In this document: positions 17,981 to 26,962 of the stretch, one piece after another
Numbering within the stretch: the stretch's first letter is position 1
How the letters are laid out: the number at the start of each line of letters is the position of its first letter
Assembly (NCBI RefSeq): GCF_017876795.1
Contig: NZ_JAGIOR010000002.1
Coordinates: 372,001 to 436,000 of the forward strand
From: Rhizobium leguminosarum
Lineage (GTDB): Bacteria; Pseudomonadota; Alphaproteobacteria; Rhizobiales; Rhizobiaceae
Length of the DNA: 64,000 nucleotides
Reading direction: 5' to 3'
The notes under the pieces: generated by a model
The model's database searches: none
Told to the model about the DNA's origin: nothing
Seen by the model: the letters and a program-made list of their open reading frames with translations, nothing else
Made by a program: the position numbers and the translations under genes

Positions 17981-17983
17981 TAG
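16886..17983 (+). CDS. IS630-family transposase
   Basis: 365-residue DDE transposase. The N-terminal helix-turn-helix includes [20 protein letters not shown], and a second DNA-binding segment follows. The catalytic triad is recognisable: Asp in [14 protein letters not shown], Asp in [12 protein letters not shown], and Glu in [17 protein letters not shown]. It appears full length and intact, so the element may still move. Its stop codon TAG is completed outside the element: the last codon GAC ends at 17980 and TAG uses the duplicated TA plus the first host base. Transcription opposes the flanking gntR-dapA-DAO operon. Confidence 0.95.
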   Translation: MVGRRADLVVLSDADRSFLESQVRRLKAPRSLSDRCRMVLLCAQGLQSKDVAERLGVHEHTVGKWRRRFVQDGMEGLTDEYRAGRPRTVSDAQVAQVVERTLNTTPKDATHWSIRSMAADSGLSHTTIRRIWTAFGLQPHRAETFKLSSDPLFVDKVQDIVGLYMSPPDRAIVLCVDEKSQIQALDREQPVLPMAPGVAERRTHTYVRNGTTSLFAALDIATGAVIGHCYKRHRATEFLDFLKRIDAEMPNGPDVHLVMDNYATHKTPRIKAWLARRPHWHVHFTPTSASWINQVERWFAELTRKQLQRGVHRSTAELEADIDAFIESHNENPTPYKWVKSADQILASVKRFCQKTMNRTSDSGD

Positions 17984-18675
17984 AGGGTCGGCGCCTCCAG
18001 TCCCTCGGGGGCCGCATACATGGCCATATTCCTCCGGGAGAGTTCGATATGGAGGCGCGCCAGCTCGCCGGAGGCTTCGGCATCCCGCCGCTCGATGGCC
18101 TCGATCATCTCCTCGTGCTGATCCGATGCCAGCTCGAGTTCTTCCTGCATGCGCGGCGTGTTCGGGTGCTGGTAAAAGATTTTGCCGATACGGGCGTGGT
18201 CGATCTGCAGGCGGCGCAGGCTTGGAACGACATAGACATTGTGGGCCATCTCGCCGACCTGCCGGTGGAACTGGTCGTTGTGGAACACCCGGCCCTCGAC
18301 GTCGTAATCCTCGACCGCTTTGCGGAAGGCGCGCTGGATCTGCTTGAGGACCTCGAGTTCCGCTTTGGTGCGGTTCTCCGCCGCGAGCTTGTTGGCGGTG
18401 ATGTAAATCATCGGCGCCAGCAGGAAGAAGTCGCGCAGCGACTGATAGCTCATCGAGCTGACGCGGGCGGCGCGGTTCGTCTCGAGCTCGATAAAACCCT
18501 CGCCGGCCATCTGCCGCATCAGCTCGCGTACTGGCGGGCGGGAGAGCCCGAACTCTTCGCTCAAGGCCACTTCATCAAGCACCGACCCCGGCGGCAGCTC
18601 CATTGTCAGGATGCGCCTGCGCAGCGCAAGTTCGAGGCTGGTCTTGCGGTCGGGACTGGCGATTTCAGCGTTCAT
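17980..18675 (-). CDS. GntR-family regulator (FCD) of the DapA/DAO operon
   Basis: 231 residues from the ATG at 18673-18675. An open extension to 18870 reads as non-native sequence and includes the promoter region, so the shorter start is preferred. The winged helix includes [20 protein letters not shown], and the FCD domain has the ligand positions [12 protein letters not shown] and [14 protein letters not shown]. The stop codon TAG spans the IS630 target TA plus the terminal C of the element on the plus strand, so the insertion left the protein unchanged. Before insertion this gene was followed at 74 nt by the DapA-family gene, indicating one operon. A dyad at 18711-18722 could be its operator. 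Confidence 0.9.
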   Translation of the reverse strand: MNAEIASPDRKTSLELALRRRILTMELPPGSVLDEVALSEEFGLSRPPVRELMRQMAGEGFIELETNRAARVSSMSYQSLRDFFLLAPMIYITANKLAAENRTKAELEVLKQIQRAFRKAVEDYDVEGRVFHNDQFHRQVGEMAHNVYVVPSLRRLQIDHARIGKIFYQHPNTPRMQEELELASDQHEEMIEAIERRDAEASGELARLHIELSRRNMAMYAAPEGLEAPTL

Positions 18676-18710
18676 AGAGTTGTCCGTCTCATAATCTCTT
18701 CTGAAGACAT

Positions 18711-18722
18711 TATGTAGACATA
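18711..18722. promoter_or_regulatory. Candidate operator upstream of gntR
   Basis: TATGT-AG-ACATA, perfect 5-bp arms around two bases, 36 nt upstream of the gntR start in an AT-rich promoter stretch. Compact TnGTnnACnA-like dyads of this kind are common for FCD-type GntR proteins. The assignment is by pattern only. Confidence 0.35.
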
Positions 18723-18923
18723 TGATAGACCTCAAGTCGTCCAAAAGAATTACACCGCTCGCTTTTCGCTCGTCACGCGCGACGACCGTCGGCTTCTCCC
18801 GGCTCAAACACTTGTTTTCCCTGCCATTTGACACAGCCAGCCAACCTATAGGGCGAGCGCGGACGCTCACGCATCACAGCGACCCCGAACGGGTCCGATC
18901 CGGTGTGGAGATCAGAGCGGCAA

Positions 18924-20234
18924 TCACAAGCTCTGGCGGCGGGCGACGATCGGCTCAGATGGCGCAGCCTGGTGTGGCCGGCGAAAGACGCAGACCTGGT
19001 TGCGGCCCGCTTCCTTGGCGCGATAGAGAGCCATGTCGGCCTGGTGTTGGAGGTTGGCCAGTGAAATGTCGATGTCGAGCGCCGATTTCAAGGCTACTCC
19101 GACGCTCAGCGTCACGGAAGGGCCGACGCCGGAGGAAGGGTTCGGAAGGGCGGCGGCTTCCACGCTCTCGCGTATTCGCTTTGCCACGGCGATGGCCTCG
19201 TCTTCGTCGACATCCGGAAGCACGATCAGGAATTCTTCGCCGCCATGGCGCGAGACGAGGTCGCGATCGGCCCGCACGCAGCTCTGGATTATGCCGGCAA
19301 CTTTGACGAGGCAGCGGTCGCCCTCACCATGACCGAGCTTATCGTTCAGTGCCTTGAAATGATCGATGTCGCACATGAGCATGGCTGCGACGACGCCGGT
19401 TTCACGACCGTCGCGCCACAGACCCTCGAGCGATTCCATCATCCAGCGGCGATTGGCAATTCCCGTCAGCGGATCTGTTCTGGCCAGCCGCTCCAACCTT
19501 GCATTTGCATCGGCAAGCTCCGCGACCCGGCGCTGATCCCTGCAATCCAGCAGAAATGTTTTCTGCGCCAGGATGTTCATCGTTCGCCGGGCAACCACGG
19601 TCGCGATGATCCCGCAGGAAAAGAACAGCGTCGCGGCGACAACACTGCCTGCTTCCAAGATCGGGTTGTGCCATTGAAGGATGAAATAGAGGCAGAGGGC
19701 ATAACAGGCGATCGCCATCGTCCACGCCAGCGGCACACTGAAGATGGTGATTGCACTCGTTGCGACGAACAGCATGATGTTCAAATGCCGTTCGTAGAAT
19801 TCGCCTCCGGCAAAGACGCCGACGAGTGCGACCGAGAGAAGAATGAGAGACATTCCCGCAAGCAGCGACGCTCGCTGAACCGTTGCGGCCCGCGGTTTGC
19901 TCCAGACGACCGTCGTAAAAATTGCCGCCGGCGGCAAAAGGCAGGCGGGAGCGACCATCGACAGGACGACTGGGTGGGGAAGCAGAATAGCGTTCAGCGC
20001 CAGCGTCAGAACATCGACGAATGCCACCCATATCATCCAGGAACGGATGACCTTCGCCGTCTGCCGCCATGACCTTTCGTCGAATCGGCGGCACAAATCT
20101 CCTGACAGGCGGATATCACGGGTTCGGCCGGATAAAAGACGTTCTACCTCATCCGCCATCGAGCCAGTCAGTGGCCGCGACGAGAAAGACCCGGCTGCAG
20201 AACCTTCGGAGGGCGTGCTTTTGGCATCATTCAT
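18924..20234 (-). CDS. Membrane-bound diguanylate cyclase (GGDEF)
   Basis: 436 residues from the ATG at 20232-20234. An in-frame TTG at 20318 is less likely. Five or six hydrophobic helices occupy about residues 60-215 (MASE/7TM-like sensor without a recognisable ligand motif). A coiled stretch QRRVAELADANARLERLA leads into the catalytic domain starting RTDPLTGIANRRWM. The active-site signature is GGEEF at residues 331-335, an active variant of GGDEF, with CDIDHFKALNDKLGHGEGD upstream. It should make cyclic di-GMP. No RxxD inhibitory motif is evident five residues before GGEEF (the sequence there is DLVSRHG). It is transcribed divergently from the HWE kinase. Confidence 0.93.
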   Translation of the reverse strand: MNDAKSTPSEGSAAGSFSSRPLTGSMADEVERLLSGRTRDIRLSGDLCRRFDERSWRQTAKVIRSWMIWVAFVDVLTLALNAILLPHPVVLSMVAPACLLPPAAIFTTVVWSKPRAATVQRASLLAGMSLILLSVALVGVFAGGEFYERHLNIMLFVATSAITIFSVPLAWTMAIACYALCLYFILQWHNPILEAGSVVAATLFFSCGIIATVVARRTMNILAQKTFLLDCRDQRRVAELADANARLERLARTDPLTGIANRRWMMESLEGLWRDGRETGVVAAMLMCDIDHFKALNDKLGHGEGDRCLVKVAGIIQSCVRADRDLVSRHGGEEFLIVLPDVDEDEAIAVAKRIRESVEAAALPNPSSGVGPSVTLSVGVALKSALDIDISLANLQHQADMALYRAKEAGRNQVCVFRRPHQAAPSEPIVARRQSL

Positions 20235-20385
20235 CCTTGGACTATCTAGCCGCGATCGAAAGTTCGGCAAGGCTTGCGCGCCGACGTCCGGATTCGTGCG
20301 TTGATATTTTGTAAACAAGTTAGCCCGCGTGATCTGGGCCAGATCGTCTCGATCATGCTACGAACCCTAGTCTGACGGGAACAGG

Positions 20386-22032
20386 ATGAGACTCAAGCTG
20401 GTTGCAGTTGCGGTCGCGGCGCTCGCGCCGGTGGTCGCGATGCTCGCATACAACGAAGTCGCGCTCCGCCATCAGCGCAACGAGGAGATGCGCGCATCCG
20501 CGGCGCAGGCGGCCAGACAAGCATCCTCGGAAGTCGACAGGATCGTGGAGGGTCTGCACGCCCTTCTGGTGTCCGTCTCCGCCATGCCATCCGTGCGGCA
20601 CCTTGAGGTCCAAGGCTGCAATGAAGCCCTCAAATCGGTCGCCGAAAACATTCCGAACATCCGCACCATCTTCGTCGTCGGGCTCGACGGACAGCCGGTC
20701 TGCGGCAGCATGGCTTTTCCCGATGGCGTGATGTTCTCCGATCGAGACTATTTTCAGCAGGTACTCGAAACCAAAGGGTTCGCCGTCGGCAGCTATACGC
20801 AGAGCCGCCTCGTCGACAAACCCGTCCTGCCGCTCGCCATGCCCCTGATGGAGGGCGACGCCGTCAAGGCCGTCATCGTCAGCGGGATCCGGGTGGATTG
20901 GCTGCAGAACCGCATCACCGAGCGTGGCGTCGCGCCCGGTAACGAGGTGACCATAGCCGACGGCAAGGGAACCGTCGTCGCGCACGTTCCCCTTCCGGAA
21001 CGGTTCGTCGGCACTGTCATATCCGAGGAATACCAGCGCTTGGTCCATGCCGAGCAGCCCGACGTGGTCGAGATCACAGGTAAGGATGGAACAACCAGCG
21101 TTCTCGGCTATCGGCCGATCGCGCTGCCTGCCGGCCCGCTCTATGTCAGCGCCGGCTTCTCGAAGCTGGAGGCCTTCGCGCCGATCAACCGGGCGACGCT
21201 GATGAATACGCTCGCCATCACCGGCGGTGCGCTTTTCGCCTTTCTTGCCGCGATCTTCATCGGCAACCGCTTCATCCTCATGCCGATCTCCAGGATCGCC
21301 GAGGTGATGGAGAAGTGGCGCAGCGGCCAGACGACGGCGCGCACCGGCATGACGGGGCCGGACGAGTTGGACGTCGTCGGCGCGACCTTCGATCGGCTGC
21401 TCGACGAACTCGACGAGCGCAGACGCCAGAACGAGCAGGCCGAGGAGGAGCGAACCCTGCTCGTCCGCGAAATGGCGCACCGGGTCAAGAATGGCTTCAC
21501 CCTCGTTCAGGCGATCGCCCGGCAGACCTTCTCGCGCTCCAATCCGGAAAGCTACAACGCCTTTGCCGAAAGGCTGGCGGCGCTCGCCGGCACATATGAT
21601 CTGATCCTGTCGCGGGAGGGATCGGCCGCGCCCATCCGTGAGATCATCTCCGCCGCCTTGCGGGCGCACATCGCCTCGGAGGAACGCATTCGTCTCGCTG
21701 GCCCCGACGTGGTTCTTCCCGCTGACATCGCCCTGCCGCTTTCACTCGTACTCCACGAATTGGCGACCAATGCGACGAAGTACGGGAGCCTCGGAAGCGA
21801 ACAGGGAACCGTCGCCATCGAGTGGAAGCACGATAATGGGCGCGTCCTTCTTGCCTGGACCGAAACCGGCGGGCCGGCGGTGTTGACGCCGACGAAAAGA
21901 GGCTTCGGTTCCGTCCTCATAGAGCGGGCCTTTTCCTCCAAGGCGCGGGCGCAATCCAGGTCGGACTATAGGCCCGAAGGGCTCGTCTTCGAAGTTGTCT
22001 TCTCAACCGGGGAACCCGCAGGCGGAAGTTAA
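20386..22032 (+). CDS. Membrane sensor histidine kinase, HWE family
   Basis: 548 residues. An N-terminal helix (1-21), a large extracytoplasmic sensor of the dCache type (about 25-270, with VFVVGLDGQPVC-like and DRDYFQQVLETKGFAVG segments), a second helix (about 278-300) and HAMP lead to the kinase core. The phosphoacceptor is H365 in EMAHRVKNGFTLVQAI. The HWE features are LHELATNATKYGSL (no classic N box) and LLAWTETGGPAV with GFGSVLIERAF in place of the G boxes. HWE kinases are mostly alphaproteobacterial and often feed general stress or light responses. No response regulator is adjacent. The divergent diguanylate cyclase may share the control region. Confidence 0.92.
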   Translation: MRLKLVAVAVAALAPVVAMLAYNEVALRHQRNEEMRASAAQAARQASSEVDRIVEGLHALLVSVSAMPSVRHLEVQGCNEALKSVAENIPNIRTIFVVGLDGQPVCGSMAFPDGVMFSDRDYFQQVLETKGFAVGSYTQSRLVDKPVLPLAMPLMEGDAVKAVIVSGIRVDWLQNRITERGVAPGNEVTIADGKGTVVAHVPLPERFVGTVISEEYQRLVHAEQPDVVEITGKDGTTSVLGYRPIALPAGPLYVSAGFSKLEAFAPINRATLMNTLAITGGALFAFLAAIFIGNRFILMPISRIAEVMEKWRSGQTTARTGMTGPDELDVVGATFDRLLDELDERRRQNEQAEEERTLLVREMAHRVKNGFTLVQAIARQTFSRSNPESYNAFAERLAALAGTYDLILSREGSAAPIREIISAALRAHIASEERIRLAGPDVVLPADIALPLSLVLHELATNATKYGSLGSEQGTVAIEWKHDNGRVLLAWTETGGPAVLTPTKRGFGSVLIERAFSSKARAQSRSDYRPEGLVFEVVFSTGEPAGGS

Positions 22033-22144
22033 AGTCCAGATAGGGAGATCATTCGAGCAGATATGCCGGGAAGCATGAGCGGGTTGAAGCTGACCAGGAC
22101 AGCAATGCTCCCGCCGCCACTCGGATCCCGGCGGATAGGCCTCC

Positions 22145-22663
22145 CTATCTTCCCGCTGAAGTGGGACGTTGCAGATCGATGCGGCTCGTCACCACGGATT
22201 GACCTGACGCCGGGTCTCGATCGACCGTTTGTAGCCGAAGCCCATCCTGTCCGACTTTCTCGATCATCAATATTGCGTTCCGGTCGCCATTGACCACGCG
22301 AGCCCAGGTTACGCGAAGATTGAGCGCGTCGCCTTGCCTGCTTCCCACCAATTGGGATTGTTGTCCCGATGGTCCGATGTAGCTGCCGGTGTAACGTTTT
22401 CCGGACGCCTTTACATTGGCCGAGAAAGCTCTTGTGAAAACCGCAAGGCCGCGACATTTCCCGTTCATCGAGACCGCGGATTCACTGGCGTCTGATCGGA
22501 GCGTGCAGGAGACGTTGAAGTTTGCACCGCCTATCTTAGTGAGCACCATCCCGGTCCCGCGCCAATCGCCTGCCAAGGATCGCAAAAATCCTGTTTCCGA
22601 CGCCTTTGCGGTGTCAGGCAGGCAGGACAGAGAGAATATGGCAGCGATCACAGCAGCACGCAT
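22145..22663 (-). CDS. Secreted protein of unknown function
   Basis: 172 residues with a signal peptide (MRAAVIAAIFSLSCLPDTAKA, cleavage near residue 21). The mature part starts LRSLAGDWRGTGMVLTKIGG and continues as short polar beta-type segments with two Cys (VSCTLRSD and KCRGLAVF), suggesting a small periplasmic beta-barrel stabilised by a disulfide. I do not recognise a named family. The pattern GDWRGxG with later repeated strand-like blocks recalls lipocalin- or nitrobindin-like folds, but this is weak. It is monocistronic and convergent with the HWE kinase gene. Confidence 0.7.
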   Translation of the reverse strand: MRAAVIAAIFSLSCLPDTAKASETGFLRSLAGDWRGTGMVLTKIGGANFNVSCTLRSDASESAVSMNGKCRGLAVFTRAFSANVKASGKRYTGSYIGPSGQQSQLVGSRQGDALNLRVTWARVVNGDRNAILMIEKVGQDGLRLQTVDRDPASGQSVVTSRIDLQRPTSAGR

Positions 22664-22952
22664 GAAAGCCTCCCCGGTTAAGCGGCTCTACCAAACCGCT
22701 GAACGCGACCGATTGTTCCGACAAGGCTCATGCCGTTGCATGGCGTGCCATGTTTGCGGTGAAGGTCGGTGCCCTTGCCGAATTGCGGCGCCAATCGGGT
22801 CGCCTTCTATGGGATACGATAAATTGGGTCATGCCGGCTGTCGAGAACACGCGTACCGGGAAAGGCACGGAGGCCGCTATTCCTCTCCCGCCTGAAACCG
22901 TTGAGTAATAAGGAGAGGGTGGTGCGTTGTGCATTTCGACCAGCGCGGTGAT
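22664..22952. other. Intergenic stretch left of the lrp stub
   Basis: No supported gene. The left part is the promoter side of the secreted-protein gene. The rest leads into the 3' stub of an Lrp gene that starts at 22953. If the island model is right, this is original chromosomal DNA that once lay downstream of lrp. Confidence 0.4.
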
Positions 22953-23068
22953 TCACCGCCTTCCCCTCGTGCGCGTCGCCAGAACATTGCGGATCGAGAA
23001 GCTGGAATGGATTCTGAGGACGCCGGGCAAGGTCGACAGGATCTCCTTGTGGATCCGTTCGAACTCGC
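22953..23068 (-). pseudogene. 3'-terminal stub of an Lrp/AsnC regulator gene
   Basis: The minus strand encodes EFERIHKEILSTLPGVLRIH and continues SSFSIRNVLATRTRGRR followed by TGA, the exact C-terminus of the intact Lrp protein encoded at 35373-35837. Bases 22968-23068 are identical to 35388-35488. The last 15 bases including the stop differ but encode the same residues. Nothing of the upstream part of the gene is present. It is best explained as an attachment-site copy left by island insertion, not as an independent gene. Confidence 0.9.
22968..23068. repeat. Left 101-bp direct repeat (candidate attL)
   Basis: Identical base for base to 35388-35488, in the same orientation, 12,420 bp apart. 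It lies within lrp 3' coding sequence at both places. Confidence 0.9.
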
Positions 23069-23169
23069 AACGCCGAATCGATCGCTTCGCTATAAATAAA
23101 CGCTATAGCGGCAGAATGGAGTTATGTTGGATAGAACGGTTCTGCGCTTTCGTTAAAAGCTGAATCGCT

Positions 23170-24825
23170 CTAGCTTGCTTTCCAGTTCGCATTATCGGGG
23201 ATCGATCGCTGAGGCACGACGACCTGGATGATGGACGGGCTGTTCAGGTTTTCTTTGGCGCCATTTATGGCTTCCTCCAGTTCGCCATAGGTGTCCACTT
23301 TCCAGCCTTGGCAGCCAAAGACCTCTGCCAACTTGCTATAATTCCATCGGTGCAGGATGCATGAATTGTAGAACGGCTTGTTACCATGGAAAACCGATGC
23401 ATCGGCAAGCCATTGCTCCACGCCGTAGATGCCGTTGTCCATCACGAAGATGATCGGGTTGAGATTGAAGCGGGTTTGTGTCGAGAGGCATTGAGCGGTC
23501 ATCTGAAACCCGCCATCCCCCGCAAAGACCAGCAGCCTCTGTTTATCTTGCTTCGCCAGCGAAACCCCGGTGGCGGCCGGGCCGATATAACCGATCGCCG
23601 AATAGGATGATTGGACGATGAAACCGCGGCGAGCACCCACTTCAAGAAGCAGGCTCCCGAAATAATTCAAACTGGCGTCGGCACCAACGATGGTATTTCC
23701 GTCGATCTGCTGCTGAATGAAATCGTAGAAGCCCTGATAGGTAATTTCGCCTGCCGGGTTCACGACCGGCGCTTGCCGGGCCGTTTTCGCCGGAAGACTT
23801 TGGGCTTTGCACGTCAGCCTTTTGTCAATCAAGCCGTTGACGAGATCCGCCAGCGAAACCTGTGCGTTGAAGATCGTGCCATATTTCACTGTATCCCAGG
23901 AGGCGAATGCGGTTTTAGCGAGATCGATAGGCCAGCCCAAATCATTGATATCAGTCAACCAGACGCCCAGCGCCAATACGAAGTCGGAGTCTTTGACCAA
24001 AGACTGGACATAGGGTGACGACGATTTGCCATCGAACACCCCGGCAAATTGGACATCGTCTTCCGACAGGATGGCCTTGCTCAAAAGCTCGGTCACGTAG
24101 GGAATTTTGAGGTCCCGAATGAGCCGCTCCGCCTGGTCGTGAAGGCCAAATCGGTCGATCTCGACACCGATCCAGATCAGGGGTTTGGTGGCATTCTGCA
24201 ATCTTTCGCTGATTTGCGCGATCGACTGATTGAGACTGTCCTCGTCGGATATAACAGGCGCCGCCTTTAATGCATTCGACGGACGCGTGCATTCCAAGTC
24301 GACCATATCCTCCAGCAACTCGATATAGACCGGACGTCTTTCCGTGATGCACTGTGTCAGCGCATAATCTATGAGCATTGGCGCAAGATGAGGGCTGTCG
24401 ATGCGGACGGCAGCGGCCGTGATGTATTCGAACACCTGAAGATCCGTTTCCCGTCCGCTGATGAAGTGATGCGAACTGTAGCCGGTTTGATCGAATGTGA
24501 GCGTTTTCTGGATACTTGGCGCACCGTTGATCAGAACGACCGGCACTTTCTCGACGTAAGATCCGGCGATCGCATTTGTTGCGCAAAGCGAGCCTGCGGA
24601 ATAGGTGACACACAGCGCACCAATTCCTTTCAGTCTCGCATAGCCGTCGGCCGCATAACCGGCATTCAGTTCATTCACCTCTTCGATGACCTGAATACCG
24701 CTTTTCTCGACATAACTGTTCACCCATTCGATCGAATAATCGCCCGCTACGGAAAACAGGTGCCCCAGGCCCAGGTCGCCAAGTCTGTCGACCAGATATT
24801 GCCCAACCGTGTATGTATCGCCCAT
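23170..24825 (-). CDS. Thiamine-diphosphate decarboxylase, pyruvate/indolepyruvate decarboxylase-like
   Basis: 551 residues, the normal length for pyruvate and phenylpyruvate/indolepyruvate decarboxylases. The catalytic Glu lies in EEVNELNAGYAADGYAR (about residue 51). The central domain follows. The ThDP/Mg motif GDGGFQMTAQ runs to IIFVMDN (about residues 430-460), and YNSCILHRWNYSKLAEVFG is the late C-terminal block of this family. These enzymes turn 2-keto acids into aldehydes. It is the last gene of the eight-gene cluster, 38 nt after the MBL gene, and lies at the left end of the candidate island. It appears less GC-rich than its neighbours, fitting transfer. Indole-acetaldehyde formation for auxin synthesis is one possibility, not demonstrated. 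Confidence 0.9.
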   Translation of the reverse strand: MGDTYTVGQYLVDRLGDLGLGHLFSVAGDYSIEWVNSYVEKSGIQVIEEVNELNAGYAADGYARLKGIGALCVTYSAGSLCATNAIAGSYVEKVPVVLINGAPSIQKTLTFDQTGYSSHHFISGRETDLQVFEYITAAAVRIDSPHLAPMLIDYALTQCITERRPVYIELLEDMVDLECTRPSNALKAAPVISDEDSLNQSIAQISERLQNATKPLIWIGVEIDRFGLHDQAERLIRDLKIPYVTELLSKAILSEDDVQFAGVFDGKSSSPYVQSLVKDSDFVLALGVWLTDINDLGWPIDLAKTAFASWDTVKYGTIFNAQVSLADLVNGLIDKRLTCKAQSLPAKTARQAPVVNPAGEITYQGFYDFIQQQIDGNTIVGADASLNYFGSLLLEVGARRGFIVQSSYSAIGYIGPAATGVSLAKQDKQRLLVFAGDGGFQMTAQCLSTQTRFNLNPIIFVMDNGIYGVEQWLADASVFHGNKPFYNSCILHRWNYSKLAEVFGCQGWKVDTYGELEEAINGAKENLNSPSIIQVVVPQRSIPDNANWKAS

Positions 24826-24863
24826 GTTCCAACGGCTCCCCTGTTGACGACAACTGACGTATA

Positions 24864-25688
24864 TTAGAACTCGCTCGCGTTATCGAATAAGCGCGGTATG
24901 TATATGTCGAATATTCCGGGGCATTTTCGCTCGGGAAATCTTTCCAGCAGGAAGCGTTTGAAAGCATCATTGGTGAGTCCATTGCCGGCGGCCTCCATGG
25001 CGACGGACAAATACTCTATATTTTTGGCAACCTCGTTTTTGTCAGCCGGAAAGCCGTGACCGGGAAGGAACAGGTCATAGTCGGACAGCAGCATGCCCTG
25101 CAAAATCCCGATCCAATGCTCCATGTATTTCGTCAGATAAAGGTGCGTTCCGCTGTAGATCAGGTCTTGCGCAATAAAAACGCCCACGTCCGGAAGACCT
25201 ATGGTGAGGAGAAAATCGATCTCCGTATCAACGACTTCATCAAATACGTATTTGACTCCGTCGATGATCTCGTGGCCGGCGCGGACGGTTTTTTCGGGAA
25301 TTACCAAGCTCTTCGGAGCGAGGTTGCCCAGTTTCCAATGGTCATTCAGGGAATCCTGGCCATGCTGCCTCAGGAACTCCTTCGTTTCCGGCAATGCATG
25401 AATCGGAATGTCGCTGAATGCGGCTCCCAGGCCGAACCAATGGTCGGGGTGCCTGTGCGACAGATAAATCCGGTCGATCTCCTTGCCGATACTGTCGGCA
25501 TACGCCCTGAATTGCAGCGCATAGGGAACGAGGAATTGCCCATCGACAAGAACAAGCTTGTTCCTGCTTTCGATGATGTGCGTTGCATTGGCGATATTGT
25601 CATCCGTGAAAGCTGAAATGAAAGTATGAATACGGACATCGCCTGCTCGCCTGACGATTTTAATGGGATTCGGCAATCGCGCCACCAT
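24864..25688 (-). CDS. MBL-fold metallo-hydrolase
   Basis: 274 residues from the ATG at 25686-25688, which follows GGGAGATACCT. The metallo-beta-lactamase metal motif is HRHPDHWFG (HxHxDH type, about residue 74). Further ligands are probable in the DVGVFIAQDLIY strand (Asp) and LFLPGHGFP (His). Family members hydrolyse lactones, thioesters or related bonds. In this cluster a sugar lactone would be a natural substrate, because a sugar dehydrogenase precedes it. That is inference. A quorum-quenching lactonase role should also be considered, since an AHL synthase lies in the same island. Confidence 0.85.
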   Translation of the reverse strand: MVARLPNPIKIVRRAGDVRIHTFISAFTDDNIANATHIIESRNKLVLVDGQFLVPYALQFRAYADSIGKEIDRIYLSHRHPDHWFGLGAAFSDIPIHALPETKEFLRQHGQDSLNDHWKLGNLAPKSLVIPEKTVRAGHEIIDGVKYVFDEVVDTEIDFLLTIGLPDVGVFIAQDLIYSGTHLYLTKYMEHWIGILQGMLLSDYDLFLPGHGFPADKNEVAKNIEYLSVAMEAAGNGLTNDAFKRFLLERFPERKCPGIFDIYIPRLFDNASEF

Positions 25689-25805
25689 AGGTATCTCCCT
25701 GATTGAACGGTCGTTTGCTGAGGTTTGACGTTCACCCGGCCATGGCGGAGACGTGGTTCCCCAGCATTCCCGGGCTGTTTCCAACATATGCGCGCCAGAG
25801 CGCCA

Positions 25806-26834
25806 TCACGGATGAGATCGACGGCCGTGGGACGCGATCTTTTCCTCCAATGTCCTCAGGGCGGCGCGCGCAACGTCGTAGGCGCTGTCGACGCCCGCCT
25901 CCGGCGCGTCCTCGCCGGGCCGCCAGAAGCGTCTGCGCGTCATTCTCATCGAGCTCTCGAAGGGGGGAATCGCGTTAAAGACTTCGACGAGATAAGGGCC
26001 GGAATAGACCGGCTCGATTTCGTCCAGCATGATCTCCCAGGGAATCCAGCTGTCTTTGACAGCGCCCCGGTCAGGCGCTGAGATATGAACGTAATTCAGC
26101 CGGCTCTGCTGTGCGGCACGGGCGACATTTTTCCTGAAGGTTGCCGGCCCCTGGCTTTCCATCACGACCTGGGCTGTATCGATCGTGACGCCACAGACCG
26201 GAATGTCGGCGCTTTCGAGAAAATCCAGCGCTTCCGAGACCATGGTCGGCCCGGGCGTTTCCCAATTCTTGACGGGTTCGATGGCGAGCTTCACCCTCTT
26301 CTCGGCAGAATATTGCGCCAATTCCCGGAAGATGGAGAATGCCGCCGCATATCGTGGCTTCATCCAATCCTGAAGCGCGTCGCTCCAGATCCCTTCACCG
26401 TCATCCGTCAGCGGAGAGATACCATAGGGGTACAGGAACGGCCCCGACATGATCGTATTCTCTCCGCCCAGCACCGAGGTGATGTCGACGCGGGATTTGA
26501 GATAGGACAAAGCCTGCTTGCGCTGTTCCTCGTAGGGCGAGGTCGGATCGAAGGTTCGCGTGGTCCCCACATTGGTTGTGAACTTCACATCCCGGAAGCC
26601 GGCCTGATCGAACGCCCTCTTGAGGCTGATATAGCTTTCGACCTCAGCGTGATGACCGACATGGGCCGGTCCTGGGGCGATATGCACATCGAAGCCGGTG
26701 TAGCCGATCTCGGTAAGAGCTTTCAGATGTCTGACGAGAATCTGGGTATAGCCCGCGTCATTCGGCCTCAAATCGGCTGTAAACATAAAGAAGCTGAAAT
26801 ATATATCTCGCCTGCGTGCTTCTTCCATCTTCAT
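25806..26834 (-). CDS. Sugar phosphate isomerase/epimerase family (AP-endonuclease-2 TIM barrel), first copy
   Basis: 342-residue TIM barrel. Metal-binding residues of the family can be placed: Glu in VKLAIEPVKNWETPG, Asp in GVTIDTAQVV, His in LNYVHISAPDRG, and Glu in YLVEVFNAIPPF. Substrate-side histidines appear in FDVHIAPGPAHVG. Family members isomerise or epimerise sugars. Some relatives break the bond of 3-keto-glycosides, including C-glycosides. It lies 128 nt downstream of a second such gene. The two proteins are only distantly alike, suggesting successive steps and not duplication. No export signal is visible, so it acts in the cytosol. Confidence 0.85.
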   Translation of the reverse strand: MKMEEARRRDIYFSFFMFTADLRPNDAGYTQILVRHLKALTEIGYTGFDVHIAPGPAHVGHHAEVESYISLKRAFDQAGFRDVKFTTNVGTTRTFDPTSPYEEQRKQALSYLKSRVDITSVLGGENTIMSGPFLYPYGISPLTDDGEGIWSDALQDWMKPRYAAAFSIFRELAQYSAEKRVKLAIEPVKNWETPGPTMVSEALDFLESADIPVCGVTIDTAQVVMESQGPATFRKNVARAAQQSRLNYVHISAPDRGAVKDSWIPWEIMLDEIEPVYSGPYLVEVFNAIPPFESSMRMTRRRFWRPGEDAPEAGVDSAYDVARAALRTLEEKIASHGRRSHP

Positions 26835-26962
26835 CGCTCCAGCTGTGGCTATCCAGTAATGCGTGGTTCAGGATGATGTCCCGCCCGGCATTGCGATGAG
26901 GCTAGATTCGTCCCCGCCTCCTTCACATTGCCATCGGGCTGAAACAAACGGTCCGCGCTGGG

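Noticed and set aside
20353..21669. 438-codon open frame antisense to the HWE kinase
   Set aside because: No ribosome site or domain. The plus strand encodes an intact kinase.
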